Part shown: piece by piece, positions 30,116-40,335 of the stretch
Layout of the letters: every line of letters begins with the position of its first letter
How positions within the stretch are numbered: position 1 is the stretch's first letter
Assembly: GCA_963762525.1 (NCBI GenBank)
Contig: CAVXKT010000011.1
Coordinates: 1,269,362 to 1,333,361, forward strand
Origin: DATFDN01 sp963762525
GTDB lineage: Bacteria; Pseudomonadota; Alphaproteobacteria; Acetobacterales; Acetobacteraceae
Direction: 5' to 3'
Length of the DNA stretch: 64,000 nt
Position numbers and translations under genes: made by a program
Notes under the pieces: generated by a model
Databases searched by the model: none
What the model saw: only the letters and a program-made list of their open reading frames with translations
What the model was told of the DNA's origin: nothing

Positions 30116-30131
30116 AGGTAGCGCACTACCT
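30116..30131. promoter_or_regulatory. Putative operator of the MazEF-like pair
   Basis: AGGTAG-CGCA-CTACCT is a perfect 6-bp inverted repeat with a 4-bp spacer, 12 bp upstream of the antitoxin start codon (30104). TA antitoxins typically repress from such sites; binding here is inferred. Confidence 0.4.
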
Positions 30132-30225
30132 TTATGCGCCACCTGCTTTGACGATGCAACGGTCCCTCGCTGGACCTTCCCCGCATCCCGGCCCTAGGCT
30201 TCGCCGGGAACACGCGGAGGATGCC

Positions 30226-31851
30226 ATGAAGGTCGGTCAGGCGGTCGCGGAGATCATGAAGCGCGAGGGGATCGGGATCCTCTGCGGCTACCCGGTCAAC
30301 CACCTGATCGAGTTCGCCGCCGCCGCCGATATCCGCCCGGTGATGGTGCGCCAGGAGCGGATCGGGCTGCACATGGCCGATGCCATCTCGCGCGTCACCT
30401 CGGGCAAGACGATCGGCGCCTTCTGCATGCAGCACGGGCCGGGGACCGAGAACGCCTATGGCGGCGTCGCCCAGGCCTTCAGCGAGTCCATCCCGTTGCT
30501 GGTGATCCCGCAGGGCTATCCGCGCCGCATCGCCGGCATCGATCCCAACTACAGCGCCGTGCGGGAGATGCGCGGGGTCGCGAAATCGGCCGAATGGGCG
30601 ATCATGCCGGCGGAAATTCCGCACATCATGCGCCGCGCCTTCTCGCGCCTCAAGAACGGCCGGTCGGGCCCCTGCCTGGTGGAAATCCCGACCGACATCT
30701 GGAACGAGGAGATCGGCGAGCTCGACTATACGCCGGCGATCAAGGCCCGCTCGGCGCCCGATCCGCGGGACGTGCAAAAGGCGGCGCAAGCGATCCTCGC
30801 CGCCAAGCGGCCGGTGATCTACGCCGGGACCGGCGTCCACTGGGCCGAGGCGTGGCCGCTTCTCAAGCAATTCGCCGAGCTGCTCGGCGCCCCCGTCACC
30901 ACCAGCCTGGGCGGCAAGAGCGCGTTTCCGGAGAACCATCCGCTGTCGCTCGGCTCGGGCGGCAATGCGGTGCCGAAGCCCGTCCACCACTTCATCGCCA
31001 ACGCCGACCTCATCATCGGCATCGGCTGCTCGTTCACCGAGACCAATTTCGGCATCAAGTTTCCCAAGGGCAAGAAGGTCATCCACAACACCAACGATCC
31101 CGACCATCTCGCCAAGGATTATCCGATCGTCGCCGCACTCGCGGGCGATGCGGCGTTGACCCTGGATGCGCTGCTGGCCGAACTCGGGCAAACCATCAAA
31201 GCCAACCGCGATCCGGCGGCGGTGGTGCGCGAGATCACCGAGGTGCGCGAGGCCTGGATGGCGGAGTGGCGGCCGCTGCTTGCGTCCGAGGATACCCCGC
31301 TCAGCCCCTACCGGGTGATCTGGGAGCTGATGCACGCCACCGATCCCGCCAACACCATCATCACCCACGACGCCGGCAGCCCGCGCGATCAGATCTCGCC
31401 GTTCTGGGTCTCCACCGAACCGCTGTCCTATATCGGCTGGGGCAAGACGACGCAGCTCGGCATGGGGTTGGGGCTGGCGATGGGCGCCAAGCTCGCCAAG
31501 CCCGACAAGCTCTGCATCAACCTGTGGGGCGACGCCGCGATCGGCTTCACGGGGATGGACTTCGAGACCGCGGTGCGCGAGCGCATCCCCATTCTGTCCA
31601 TTCTGCTCAACAACTTCAGCATGGCGATCGAGCTCAAGGTGATGCCGGTCTCGACCGAGAAATACCGCTCGACCGACATCTCGGGCGACTATGCGGCGAT
31701 GGCGCGCGCCTTCGGCGGCTACGGCGAGCGCGTCACCGATCCCGCCCAAATCCAGGCCGCGATTAAGCGCGGCATCGAGCAGACCAGGGCCGGCAAGGCG
31801 GCGCTCCTGGAGTTCATCACCGGCAAGGAGACGCGGGTTTCGAAGTTTTAG
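30226..31851 (+). CDS. Thiamine-pyrophosphate-dependent enzyme (acetolactate-synthase-like)
   Basis: A 541-residue enzyme with the three-domain layout of the acetohydroxyacid-synthase/benzoylformate-decarboxylase family. The catalytic Glu that activates the cofactor is in VMVRQERIGLHMADA (about residue 44). The central domain (KRPVIYAGTGVHWAEAW) has the FAD/nucleotide-like fold, and the C-terminal TPP motif runs from GDAAIGFTGMDFETA to LLNNFSM. ATG 30226 follows a CGGAGG. The chemistry on a particular 2-oxo acid is not evident. It is followed, beyond palindrome copy B, by the ABC importer, suggesting a shared catabolic role. Confidence 0.88.
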   Translation: MKVGQAVAEIMKREGIGILCGYPVNHLIEFAAAADIRPVMVRQERIGLHMADAISRVTSGKTIGAFCMQHGPGTENAYGGVAQAFSESIPLLVIPQGYPRRIAGIDPNYSAVREMRGVAKSAEWAIMPAEIPHIMRRAFSRLKNGRSGPCLVEIPTDIWNEEIGELDYTPAIKARSAPDPRDVQKAAQAILAAKRPVIYAGTGVHWAEAWPLLKQFAELLGAPVTTSLGGKSAFPENHPLSLGSGGNAVPKPVHHFIANADLIIGIGCSFTETNFGIKFPKGKKVIHNTNDPDHLAKDYPIVAALAGDAALTLDALLAELGQTIKANRDPAAVVREITEVREAWMAEWRPLLASEDTPLSPYRVIWELMHATDPANTIITHDAGSPRDQISPFWVSTEPLSYIGWGKTTQLGMGLGLAMGAKLAKPDKLCINLWGDAAIGFTGMDFETAVRERIPILSILLNNFSMAIELKVMPVSTEKYRSTDISGDYAAMARAFGGYGERVTDPAQIQAAIKRGIEQTRAGKAALLEFITGKETRVSKF

Positions 31852-31880
31852 ATGAGAGTGGGCGGATGCTCCGACTCATT

Positions 31881-31975
31881 CGTCATTGCGAGCCGCCGCG
31901 CAGCGGCGGCGCGGCAATCCAGGCCTGCAGCACGGGGCGGCCGCCTGGATTGCTTCGCTTCGCTCGCAATGACGG
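31881..31975. repeat. Dispersed nested palindrome, copy B
   Basis: A 95-bp element between the TPP gene and the ABC operon. Outer arms CGTCATTGCGAGC (31881-31893) and GCTCGCAATGACG (31962-31974) are perfect complements, and inner arms CAATCCAGGC and GCCTGGATTG (31915-31924, 31943-31952) likewise. Same design as copies A and C. Confidence 0.88.
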
Positions 31976-32051
31976 GCGCTACGGTAGCATCTCGCACTAG
32001 GGCCCGAGCCGGCCACTAAAGGAACAAGACCAAGCAAGGAACCGTCCACAC

Positions 32052-33110
<1,059 letters not shown>

Positions 33111-33186
33111 CCGCTTTACGGCAGCTTCGGGCCGTCGGAGAATGCTCATGCGGCTCCGAAGCGCCGCGCACAGGAGGGAACCCCGG

Positions 33187-34542
33187 ATGACGAAAGTCAC
33201 CAGACGTGATTCGTCGATCCTCGGCGCGGCGGCGCTGGGCGCGGCATCGGTGCCGACGATCGGGCGCGCCCAGCAGAATGACGTTGCCGCGCAGGTGCCG
33301 ACCGCGAACGTCAAGCCGCCCGAGTTCCCGATTGAGAAGGGCGCGCAGCTGCACGTGATCCGGCCGGCCAAGTTCATCGACCCCGATCAGACCTACTGGG
33401 ATCAGAACACCGCTTCCTTCACCAAGCAGACCGGCGTTCCGGTGCGGGTGGACTACATCAGTTGGGAGGATCTGCGCCCGCAGACGGCGGTGATCGCCAA
33501 CACCGGGGCCGGCGCCGACATGGTGATCGGGTTCAGTTCCGACCCGTTCATTTATTCCTCGAAGCTGGTCCCGATGTCGGATCTTTGCGAGTATCTCGGC
33601 GCCAAATACGGCGGCTGGTACGATCTGGCGCTGCTCTACGGGCGCAAGTGGAAGAGCAACGACTGGATCAGCCTGCCGATCGGCGGCGGCACGGGTCCGA
33701 CGGTCTATCGCAAGTCCTGGGTCAAGCAGGCCGGTTTCGACACCATCCCCAACGACCTCGACGGATTCCTGAAGCTCTGTCAGGGGCTGAAGAAGATCGG
33801 CCACCCGTGCGGCTTCTCGCTCGGCCACGCGCTCGGCGACGCCAACGGCTTTGCCGAGTGGGCGCTGTGGTCGCACGGCGGCGCGGTGGTGGACGAGAAC
33901 GGCAAGGTGATGATCGACAGCCAGCCGACCATCGATGCGATGAAATACGTGGCAGAGCTGTATCCGACCATGATCCCGGGCACGATCTCCTGGAACGACA
34001 GCGGCAACAACAAGGCCTATGCGGCCGGGCAAATCGGGCTCACCTTCAACGGCGTGTCGATCTACTACGTGCTGAAGAACTCGCCCGACAAGAACCTGCA
34101 GGCGATGGCCGAGGACACCGATCATCAGGCGGTGCCGCAGGGGTTGGCGAAACGCTCGCCGATGTCGGCGGCGCCGATGAACGCGATGCTGTTCAAGGCC
34201 AGCAAGTATCCGAACGCCGGCAAGGAGTATCTGCGCTTCATGATGGAGGCGCCGCAATACGGGCTGTGGCTGGAGAAATGCATCGGCTACTGGTCGCAGC
34301 CGCTGAAGGCCTATGCGCAGATGAAGTTCTGGACCGACGACCCGAAGCTGAAGCCCTACGCGGCGGCGATGGACACCATCTACTACGACGGCTATGCGGG
34401 GCCGATCACGGCGGCATCGTCGGCGGTGACGGCCAACTACACGATCGTCGATATGTTCGCGGCCGTCGCCACCGGCGCCATGTCGCCCGAGTCCGCCGCC
34501 AAGCAGGCGGCTCGTCAGGCCGCACGCTACTACAAGACCTGA
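33187..34542 (+). CDS. ABC transporter extracellular solute-binding protein (family 1)
   Basis: Periplasmic receptor of the importer, 451 residues. ATG 33187 follows an AGGAGGG, and the N-terminus TRRDSSILGAAALGAAS is a twin-arginine-type signal ending near GRAQQ. The mature protein shows the SBP_bac_1 layout, for example DQTYWDQNTASFTKQTGVPV, then GADMVIGFSSDPFIY, GTGPTVYRKSWVKQAGFD and AAGQIGLTFNGVSI. The ligand is unknown; the neighbouring sugar-acid enzymes suggest a sugar acid or polyol. Both permease genes follow immediately. Confidence 0.93.
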   Translation: MTKVTRRDSSILGAAALGAASVPTIGRAQQNDVAAQVPTANVKPPEFPIEKGAQLHVIRPAKFIDPDQTYWDQNTASFTKQTGVPVRVDYISWEDLRPQTAVIANTGAGADMVIGFSSDPFIYSSKLVPMSDLCEYLGAKYGGWYDLALLYGRKWKSNDWISLPIGGGTGPTVYRKSWVKQAGFDTIPNDLDGFLKLCQGLKKIGHPCGFSLGHALGDANGFAEWALWSHGGAVVDENGKVMIDSQPTIDAMKYVAELYPTMIPGTISWNDSGNNKAYAAGQIGLTFNGVSIYYVLKNSPDKNLQAMAEDTDHQAVPQGLAKRSPMSAAPMNAMLFKASKYPNAGKEYLRFMMEAPQYGLWLEKCIGYWSQPLKAYAQMKFWTDDPKLKPYAAAMDTIYYDGYAGPITAASSAVTANYTIVDMFAAVATGAMSPESAAKQAARQAARYYKT

Positions 34543-34596
34543 TTTGCGCGAAGCCGCCCCGCTCCGGCCACCGGAGTGGGGCGCTGAGGAAAGCCC

Positions 34597-35553
34597 ATGG
34601 ACGCCACCGTTCGGCCAAGCATCGCATTCACTCCGCCGCGCGAGAGTCTGGTCGCGCGCGTGTTCGACTCCAAGGCGTTCCTGGTCGCGCTCTGCATGTT
34701 GCCGACGCTCGGCCTGCTGGGCGTGTTCCTGACCTATCCGCTCGGGCTCGGCGTGTGGCTGTCGTTCACCGACACCACCATCGGCAGCCCGGGGCATTTC
34801 ATCGGCGTCGAAAACTTCGTCTCCCTCGCCGGTGACAGCGTGTTCTGGATGTCGGTCACGAACACCATCTTCTACACCAGCACGGCGACGATCGGAAAAT
34901 TCGCGCTCGGCTTGTGGCTGGCGCTGCTGCTGAACAACCATTTCCCGTTCAAGGCGTTCATCCGCGCCATCATCCTGCTGCCCTGGATCGTGCCCACGGT
35001 GCTGTCGGCGATCGCCTGGTGGTGGATCTACGACCCGCAATTCTCCATCATCTCCTATGTGCTGGTGAACGTGCTGCATCTGCGCACGAGCTACATCGAT
35101 TTTCTCGGCACGCCCTGGCACGCGCGCTGGTCGCTGGTGGTCGCCAATATCTGGCGCGGCATCCCGTTCGTCGCCATCACCCTGCTCGCCGGCTTGCAGA
35201 CCATCTCGCCCTCGCTCTACGAGGCGGCGCTGCTCGACGGCGCCACGCCCTGGCAGCAATTCCGCCGCATCACCGTCCCGCTCCTGATGCCGATCCTCGC
35301 CGTCGTGCTGACGCTGTCGGTGCTGTTCACCTTCTCCGACTTCCAGCTGGTCTATGCGATCACCCGGGGCGGCCCGTTCAACACCACGCATCTGATGGCG
35401 ACATTGGCGTTCCAGCGCGCCATCCCGGGTTCGGAGCTGGGCGAGGGCGCGGCGATCGCGGTCGCCATGATCCCGTTCCTGGTCGCCGCCACCTTGCTGA
35501 GTTTCTTCGGGCTGGGGCGGCGCAAATGGATGCAGGGCGAAGCCAATGACTGA
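34597..35553 (+). CDS. ABC transporter permease (MalF/UgpA-like)
   Basis: First inner-membrane subunit, 318 residues with about six TM helices (first around VALCMLPTLGLLGVFLTYPL). The EAA loop that docks the ATPase is visible as YEAALLDGATPWQQFRRITV with its conserved Gly. The C-terminus overlaps the start of the next permease by 8 bp, so the two subunits are translated together. Confidence 0.94.
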   Translation: MDATVRPSIAFTPPRESLVARVFDSKAFLVALCMLPTLGLLGVFLTYPLGLGVWLSFTDTTIGSPGHFIGVENFVSLAGDSVFWMSVTNTIFYTSTATIGKFALGLWLALLLNNHFPFKAFIRAIILLPWIVPTVLSAIAWWWIYDPQFSIISYVLVNVLHLRTSYIDFLGTPWHARWSLVVANIWRGIPFVAITLLAGLQTISPSLYEAALLDGATPWQQFRRITVPLLMPILAVVLTLSVLFTFSDFQLVYAITRGGPFNTTHLMATLAFQRAIPGSELGEGAAIAVAMIPFLVAATLLSFFGLGRRKWMQGEAND

Positions 35554-36457
35554 CGCCGCCGCCGACCATCCCGCCGATATCCCCGGCGGCAAGAGCACCG
35601 AAGCGCCGGAGCGGCTGTCCTGGGATTCGGGCGCGCGGCGGGCGATCACGGTCTATATCCCGCTGGCGCTGTTCATCATCGTGCTGCTGTTTCCGTTCTA
35701 CTGGATGACGATCACCGCGTTTAAGCCCGACGACGAGATGTACGACTACAAAAAGTACAGCCCGTTCTGGGTGCACTCGCCGACGCTCGAGAACATCCGC
35801 AAGCTGCTGTTCGACACCCAGTATCCGCGCTGGCTGCTGATCACCATGACGGTTGCCGTCTGCGCCACCATCCTGTCGATCATTTGCAGCGTGCTCGCCG
35901 CCTACGCGATCGAGCGGCTGCGCTTCAAGGGCTCGCAGCATGTCGGGCTGGCGATCTATCTCGCCTATCTGGTGCCGCCTACCATCCTGTTCATCCCGCT
36001 GGCCACCGAGGTCTATCAGTTCGGCCTGTTCGACAATCCGGTGGCGCTGATCCTCACCTACCCGACCTTCCTGGTGCCGTTCTGCACCTGGCTGCTGATC
36101 GGCTATTTCAAGTCGATCCCGTACGAGCTGGAGGAGTGCGCGCTGATCGACGGCGCCTCGCGGCTGCAAATCCTGCGCCGCATCACGCTGCCGCTCGCCG
36201 TCCCCGGTCTGATCTCGGCCGGCATCTTCGCCTTCACGCTGTCGTGGAACGAGTTCATCTACGCGCTGGCCTTCATCCAATCGACCGACAAGAAGACCGT
36301 GCCGGTCGCGATCCTCACCGAGCTCGTCACCGGCGACGTCTATCAATGGGGCTCGCTGATGGCGGGCGCGCTGCTGGGGTCGGTCCCGGTGGCGTTGTTC
36401 TACTCGTTCTTCGTCGAGTACTACGTCTCCAGCATGACCGGCGCGGTGAAGGAGTGA
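35546..36457 (+). CDS. ABC transporter permease (MalG/UgpE-like)
   Basis: Second inner-membrane subunit, 303 residues with six predicted TM helices and a longer cytoplasmic N-terminus. The EAA motif is ELEECALIDGASRLQILRRI, with the conserved Glu-Cys-Ala and Gly. FPFYWMTITAFKPDDEMY is the typical MalG opening. It overlaps the previous permease and is followed after 4 bp by the enolase-superfamily gene, linking transport and metabolism in one operon. Confidence 0.94.
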   Translation: MTDAAADHPADIPGGKSTEAPERLSWDSGARRAITVYIPLALFIIVLLFPFYWMTITAFKPDDEMYDYKKYSPFWVHSPTLENIRKLLFDTQYPRWLLITMTVAVCATILSIICSVLAAYAIERLRFKGSQHVGLAIYLAYLVPPTILFIPLATEVYQFGLFDNPVALILTYPTFLVPFCTWLLIGYFKSIPYELEECALIDGASRLQILRRITLPLAVPGLISAGIFAFTLSWNEFIYALAFIQSTDKKTVPVAILTELVTGDVYQWGSLMAGALLGSVPVALFYSFFVEYYVSSMTGAVKE

Positions 36458-36461
36458 TCGG

Positions 36462-37637
36462 ATGAAGATCGAGCGTGTCGAGACGCTGCGCGCCGATGCC
36501 GGCTGGCGGATGTTCTCCTATCTCAAGGTCAGCACCAGCGACGGCATCACCGGATGGTCGGAGTTCAACGAGAGCTTCGGCTCGGCCGGGCTCGCCGACG
36601 TCATCGAGAAGCTGGCGCCGCTTCTGATCGGGCGCGACCCGCGCCGCTTCGAGCAGGTGACGCAGCATCTGCACGTGCTGACGCGCCAGGCGCGCGGCGG
36701 CATCAACCAACAGGCGATCGCGGCGATCGAGAACGCGCTGCTGGACATCGCGGGCAAGGCCTGCGGGGTGCCGGTGTGTGCGCTGTTCGGCGGCCCGCTG
36801 CGCGAGCGCATCCCCGTCTATTGGTCGCATTTCGGCACCTATCGGGTGCGCAACTACGCGCTGCTCGGGGTGCCGCAACTTCGCGACTACGACGACCTGG
36901 GGCGCCACGCGGCCGAGGTGAAGGAGCGCGGCTTCAGGGCGCTGAAGACCAATATCGCGCCGTTCGCCGACGGCGAGCTGCACAGCTTCACCCCCGGCTT
37001 CGGCCGCACGCCGGGCTGGCCGGAGCTGAACTGGGACAATCGGCTGACCCGGGGCGTGACGCAGCAGCTCATGGCGATCCGCGAAGCGGTCGGGCCGGAC
37101 ATGGGGGTGATGCTCGACATCAACTTCCACTTCAAGACCGAGGGCTTCCGTCGCCTCGCCGCCGCCGTCGCTCCTGCCGACCTGACATGGCTGGAGATCG
37201 ACACCCACGACGCGCCCTCGCTGGCGCTGATCCGCCGCGACGCGCCGTGCCCGATCGCCTCCTGCGAGACCTTGCACGGACGGCGCGAGTTCAAGCCCTT
37301 TTTCGAGAATTACGCGCAGGATGTGGCGATCATCGACGTGATCTGGAACGGGCTGGCGGAGTTGCTGAAGATCGCCGCCATGGCGGATGTGTACGAGACC
37401 AACGTCGCGCCGCATAATTTCTACGGCCATCTGTGCAGCATGATCTCGGCGCATTTCAGCGCCGTTGTGCCGAACTTCCGGATCATGGAGATCGATCTCG
37501 ACAGCGCACCCTGGCGCGACGAGTTCTACGACCAGGCGCCGGTGATCGAGGCGGGCGAGTTCGTGCTGCCGATGCGCCCCGGTTGGGGGATCGAGGTCAA
37601 CGAGAAGGCGGTGCGCGCGCGCCCGCCGAAGCACTGA
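36462..37637 (+). CDS. Mandelate racemase/muconate lactonizing enzyme family protein
   Basis: Enolase-superfamily enzyme, 391 residues, predicted to abstract an alpha proton from a carboxylate, most often a sugar-acid dehydratase. The N-terminal capping domain (WSEFNESFGSAGLADVIEKL) precedes the barrel. The probable Lys base region is ALKTNIAPF, and the metal ligands fall in MLDINFHF (Asp), WLEIDTHD (Glu) and ASCETLHGR (Glu). Position directly behind the permeases suggests it works on the imported compound. The substrate is not readable from sequence. Confidence 0.9.
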   Translation: MKIERVETLRADAGWRMFSYLKVSTSDGITGWSEFNESFGSAGLADVIEKLAPLLIGRDPRRFEQVTQHLHVLTRQARGGINQQAIAAIENALLDIAGKACGVPVCALFGGPLRERIPVYWSHFGTYRVRNYALLGVPQLRDYDDLGRHAAEVKERGFRALKTNIAPFADGELHSFTPGFGRTPGWPELNWDNRLTRGVTQQLMAIREAVGPDMGVMLDINFHFKTEGFRRLAAAVAPADLTWLEIDTHDAPSLALIRRDAPCPIASCETLHGRREFKPFFENYAQDVAIIDVIWNGLAELLKIAAMADVYETNVAPHNFYGHLCSMISAHFSAVVPNFRIMEIDLDSAPWRDEFYDQAPVIEAGEFVLPMRPGWGIEVNEKAVRARPPKH

Positions 37638-37655
37638 GGACAGGAGAGAACGCGA

Positions 37656-38699
37656 GTGGCCAGATTCAAGATCGCGACGCCGGCCGGCGCCAGCTTCACC
37701 GTGGCCGGCGGCGGCTACGACTACGAGATGGAACCGCTGCGCGCGCTGGACGCCGAGATCGTCGAAGGACCGGCCAACGAAGACGGCTTCATCGCCTTCG
37801 CCCGCGATGCGGACGCGGTGTACGTGAAGGGAATGCGCTTTACCAAGAAGGTGATCGACGGGCTGGAGCGGTGCAAAGTTCTGACCCTGGCCTCGGTCGG
37901 CGTCGACAGCGTCGATGTCGCCGCCGCCACCGCGCGCGGCATCCCGGTGACGAACTGCCCGCATACCTTCATCGAGGAGGTGGCCGATCACGCCATGGCG
38001 CTGCTGCTCGCCGGGCATCGACGGGTGATCGAGCAGGATCGCATGGTGCGCGAGGGGCGCTGGGCGGAGGGACGGCCGGCGCTGTTGCAGGTGCCGCGGC
38101 TGATGGGCCTCACGCTCGGCTTCATCGCCTTCGGCCACGTCGCCCGCGCCGTCGCCCGCCGCGCCAAGCCGTTCGGCCTCAGGCTGATGGGCTATGATCC
38201 GTATATCGAAGAACTCATCATGCCGGACTACGGCGTGTTTCCGGCCACGCTCGAAGAGGTGTTGCGCGAATCGGATTTCGTCTCCATGCACGCGCCGGCG
38301 ACTCCCGAGGCCGAAGGCATGCTGACCGAGAAGCACTTCCGCCAGATGAAGAAGACGGCGGTCTTCATCAACACCGGCCGCGGGCCGACCGTGCAGGAAG
38401 CGGGGCTCATCAAGGCGCTGGAGGAGAAGTGGATCGCCCATGCCGCGCTCGACGTGCTGGAGACCGAGCCGCCCGGACACAACAACCCGCTGCTCAAGAT
38501 GAACAACGTCACATTGTCGGCGCACAACGCCTCGGCCTCGTCGCGCTTCGATCCGGCGCGCAAGAGCCATGCCGGGCGCGAATTGGCGTTGGTGTTGTCG
38601 GGACGCTGGCCGATGAGCTGCGTCAACCCGGCGGTCCTGATGCGCTCCGACCTGCGCCGCTGGCAGCCGGTGTCGATGGAACGCGGCCCGAATAGCTAG
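37656..38699 (+). CDS. D-2-hydroxyacid dehydrogenase (NAD-dependent)
   Basis: 347-residue oxidoreductase of the D-isomer-specific 2-hydroxyacid dehydrogenase family. The Arg-Glu-His triad lies in INTGRGPTVQE, DVLETEPPG and LSAHNAS. The Rossmann turn is GFIAFGHVARAVARRAK, in which the usual middle Gly positions are relaxed. The GTG start at 37656 is supported by GGAGAG 8-9 bp upstream. It is 18 bp behind the enolase-superfamily gene and probably the next step of the same pathway. Confidence 0.9.
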   Translation: MARFKIATPAGASFTVAGGGYDYEMEPLRALDAEIVEGPANEDGFIAFARDADAVYVKGMRFTKKVIDGLERCKVLTLASVGVDSVDVAAATARGIPVTNCPHTFIEEVADHAMALLLAGHRRVIEQDRMVREGRWAEGRPALLQVPRLMGLTLGFIAFGHVARAVARRAKPFGLRLMGYDPYIEELIMPDYGVFPATLEEVLRESDFVSMHAPATPEAEGMLTEKHFRQMKKTAVFINTGRGPTVQEAGLIKALEEKWIAHAALDVLETEPPGHNNPLLKMNNVTLSAHNASASSRFDPARKSHAGRELALVLSGRWPMSCVNPAVLMRSDLRRWQPVSMERGPNS

Positions 38700-38701
38700 G
38701 A

Positions 38702-38788
38702 CCGTCATTGCGAGCGCAGCGAAGCAATCCAGGCGGGTGCCCCCGGTGCTGCGAGCCTGGATTGCTTCGCCTTCGGCTCGCAATGACA
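38702..38788. repeat. Dispersed nested palindrome, copy C
   Basis: An 87-bp element between the dehydrogenase and the VOC gene, with outer arms CGTCATTGCGAGC and GCTCGCAATGAC, inner arms GAAGCAATCCAGGC and GCCTGGATTGCTTC. Its inner arms are longer than in A and B. Confidence 0.88.
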
Positions 38789-38795
38789 CGTTAAC

Positions 38796-39209
38796 ATGCC
38801 CCGCACGTCCGGCATTCTCGAAACCTCGCTCTACGTCGCCGATCTCGAACGCGCGCGGGCGTTCTACCGGCGCGTATTCGGCTTCGAGGAATTCGTCCAT
38901 GACTCGCGCATGGTGGGCCTGGGCGTGCCGGGCGGGCAGGTAGTGCTGCTGTTCGCACAAGGGGCGACCGCTGCGCCGGCGCAAACTCCCGGGGGCGTCA
39001 TCCCGCCGCATTGCGGAACCGGCGCGCTGCATGTCTGCTTCGCCATCCCGTTCGGCGAGCTGGCGGCGTGGGAGGCGCATCTGGCGGCGCAGTCGGTGGA
39101 GGTCGAGAGCCGGGTGCGCTGGGCGCGCGGCGGCACCAGCCTCTACTTCCGCGACCCCGACGGACATTCGGTGGAGATCGCGACGCCGGGGCTGTGGCCG
39201 AACGCCTGA
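38796..39209 (+). CDS. VOC-family protein
   Basis: A 137-residue metal-binding-fold protein. ILETSLYVADLERARAFYRR begins the first module, HVCFAIPFGELAAWEAHL the second, and SLYFRDPDGHSVEIATPGLW is the terminal signature with the probable ligand Glu. It could be a glyoxalase, epimerase or dioxygenase; the substrate is unknown. It follows the catabolic operon after palindrome C and converges with the next minus-strand gene, 4 bp apart. Confidence 0.88.
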   Translation: MPRTSGILETSLYVADLERARAFYRRVFGFEEFVHDSRMVGLGVPGGQVVLLFAQGATAAPAQTPGGVIPPHCGTGALHVCFAIPFGELAAWEAHLAAQSVEVESRVRWARGGTSLYFRDPDGHSVEIATPGLWPNA

Positions 39210-39213
39210 GCCC

Positions 39214-40311
39214 TCACCCGACGCGGAACTTCGCCAACGCCTGCTCGTCGAATTCGAGTCCGAAGCCGGGCGCGTCGGAGAGCACGATCTCGCCGCCCTC
39301 GATCGGCGCCACCTCGCGGAACAGCTTCAGCATCCACGGCATGTATTCGACCGTCAGCCCGTTCGGGATGGCGGCGATCAGATGCGCGTGGAACTCCGGG
39401 ATCAGGTGGCTCACCACCGGCAGGTTGAACGCCTCCGCCATGCCGGCGACCTTCATCCACGGCGTCACCCCGCCGACGCGCACCAGGTCGATCATGACGA
39501 TATCGACCGAGCGCGCCTCGATCATGTGGCGGAACGGCACCGTACCCCACAGATATTCGCCGCCGGCGATCGGCGTCGTCAGGGCGCGCGGCGACGCGCG
39601 CCAGCCCCGGATAGTCGTCGGCCGCCGTCACGTCCTCCAGCCAGAACAGGCCCACATCCTCGATACGCTTGCCGATGTCGATCGCCTGCTCGACTCGCCA
39701 GCGCTGGTTGATATCGCACATCAGCTTGATGTCCGGCCCGATCGCTGCGCGGATGGTGCGGATGCGGCGCAACTCGTCGCTGACGGCCGGATGGCCCGGC
39801 AGCGCCAGCTGCGTCTTCATCTCGGTGAAGCCCTTGTCCACCAATCGCCGCGCCGCCGTCTCGGCCTTCGTGTCGCTGAGGCCGCGCCGGAGCGAGCCCG
39901 AGGCGTAGGTCGGAACGCGGTTGCGCGCCCCGCCCAGCAGCCGCCACACCGGCTGGCCGAACGCCTTGCCCCTGATGTCCCACAGCGCGATGTCGATCGC
40001 CGCGCTGGCGAGGGTGAAGATGCCGCCCGGCTCGCACCCTCGGCGGCCTCGCGCATCCGCGCCGCCACCGCCTCCGGCCGCAGCGCGTCATGGCCGATGA
40101 TGACCTCGCCCAGCGCGTCCACGGCGCTGCGCAGCGCGCCGGTGAGCTTGCCGGCGAAGAAGGTGAGGCCGATCCCCTCGATGCCGTCCTCGGTGCGCAG
40201 CCGGAGCGTCACCACCGGGCGCATCCCCTCGCGCTCCGGGCTCGGACTGTCGGCCAGCGGGTCGTCCTCGGGGATGCTCAAAATGTCGGTCTGCAGGCTG
40301 GCGATCTTCAT
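39214..40311 (-). CDS. Second mandelate racemase/muconate lactonizing enzyme family protein (frameshifted)
   Basis: Another enolase-superfamily enzyme, about 366 codons. The capping domain begins MKIASLQTDILSIPEDDPL. The barrel has LVDKGFTEMKTQLAL (probable Lys base), IKLMCDINQRW (Asp ligand), LFWLEDVTAADDY (Glu) and, after a shift near 39595, IAGGEYLWG (Glu). The C-terminus is FGLEFDEQALAKFRV. Frame breaks near 40040 and 39595 are single indels. It differs from the plus-strand paralogue at 36462, so the two likely handle different acids or steps. Confidence 0.85.
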
Positions 40312-40335
40312 GGCGTGTCCCTTCCCGCCGCGACC

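Noticed and set aside
36327..39167. A 946-codon open reading frame on the minus strand
   Set aside because: It lies antisense to a permease, enolase-superfamily, dehydrogenase and VOC genes with clear motifs; long antisense frames are common in GC-rich DNA and it shows no domain.
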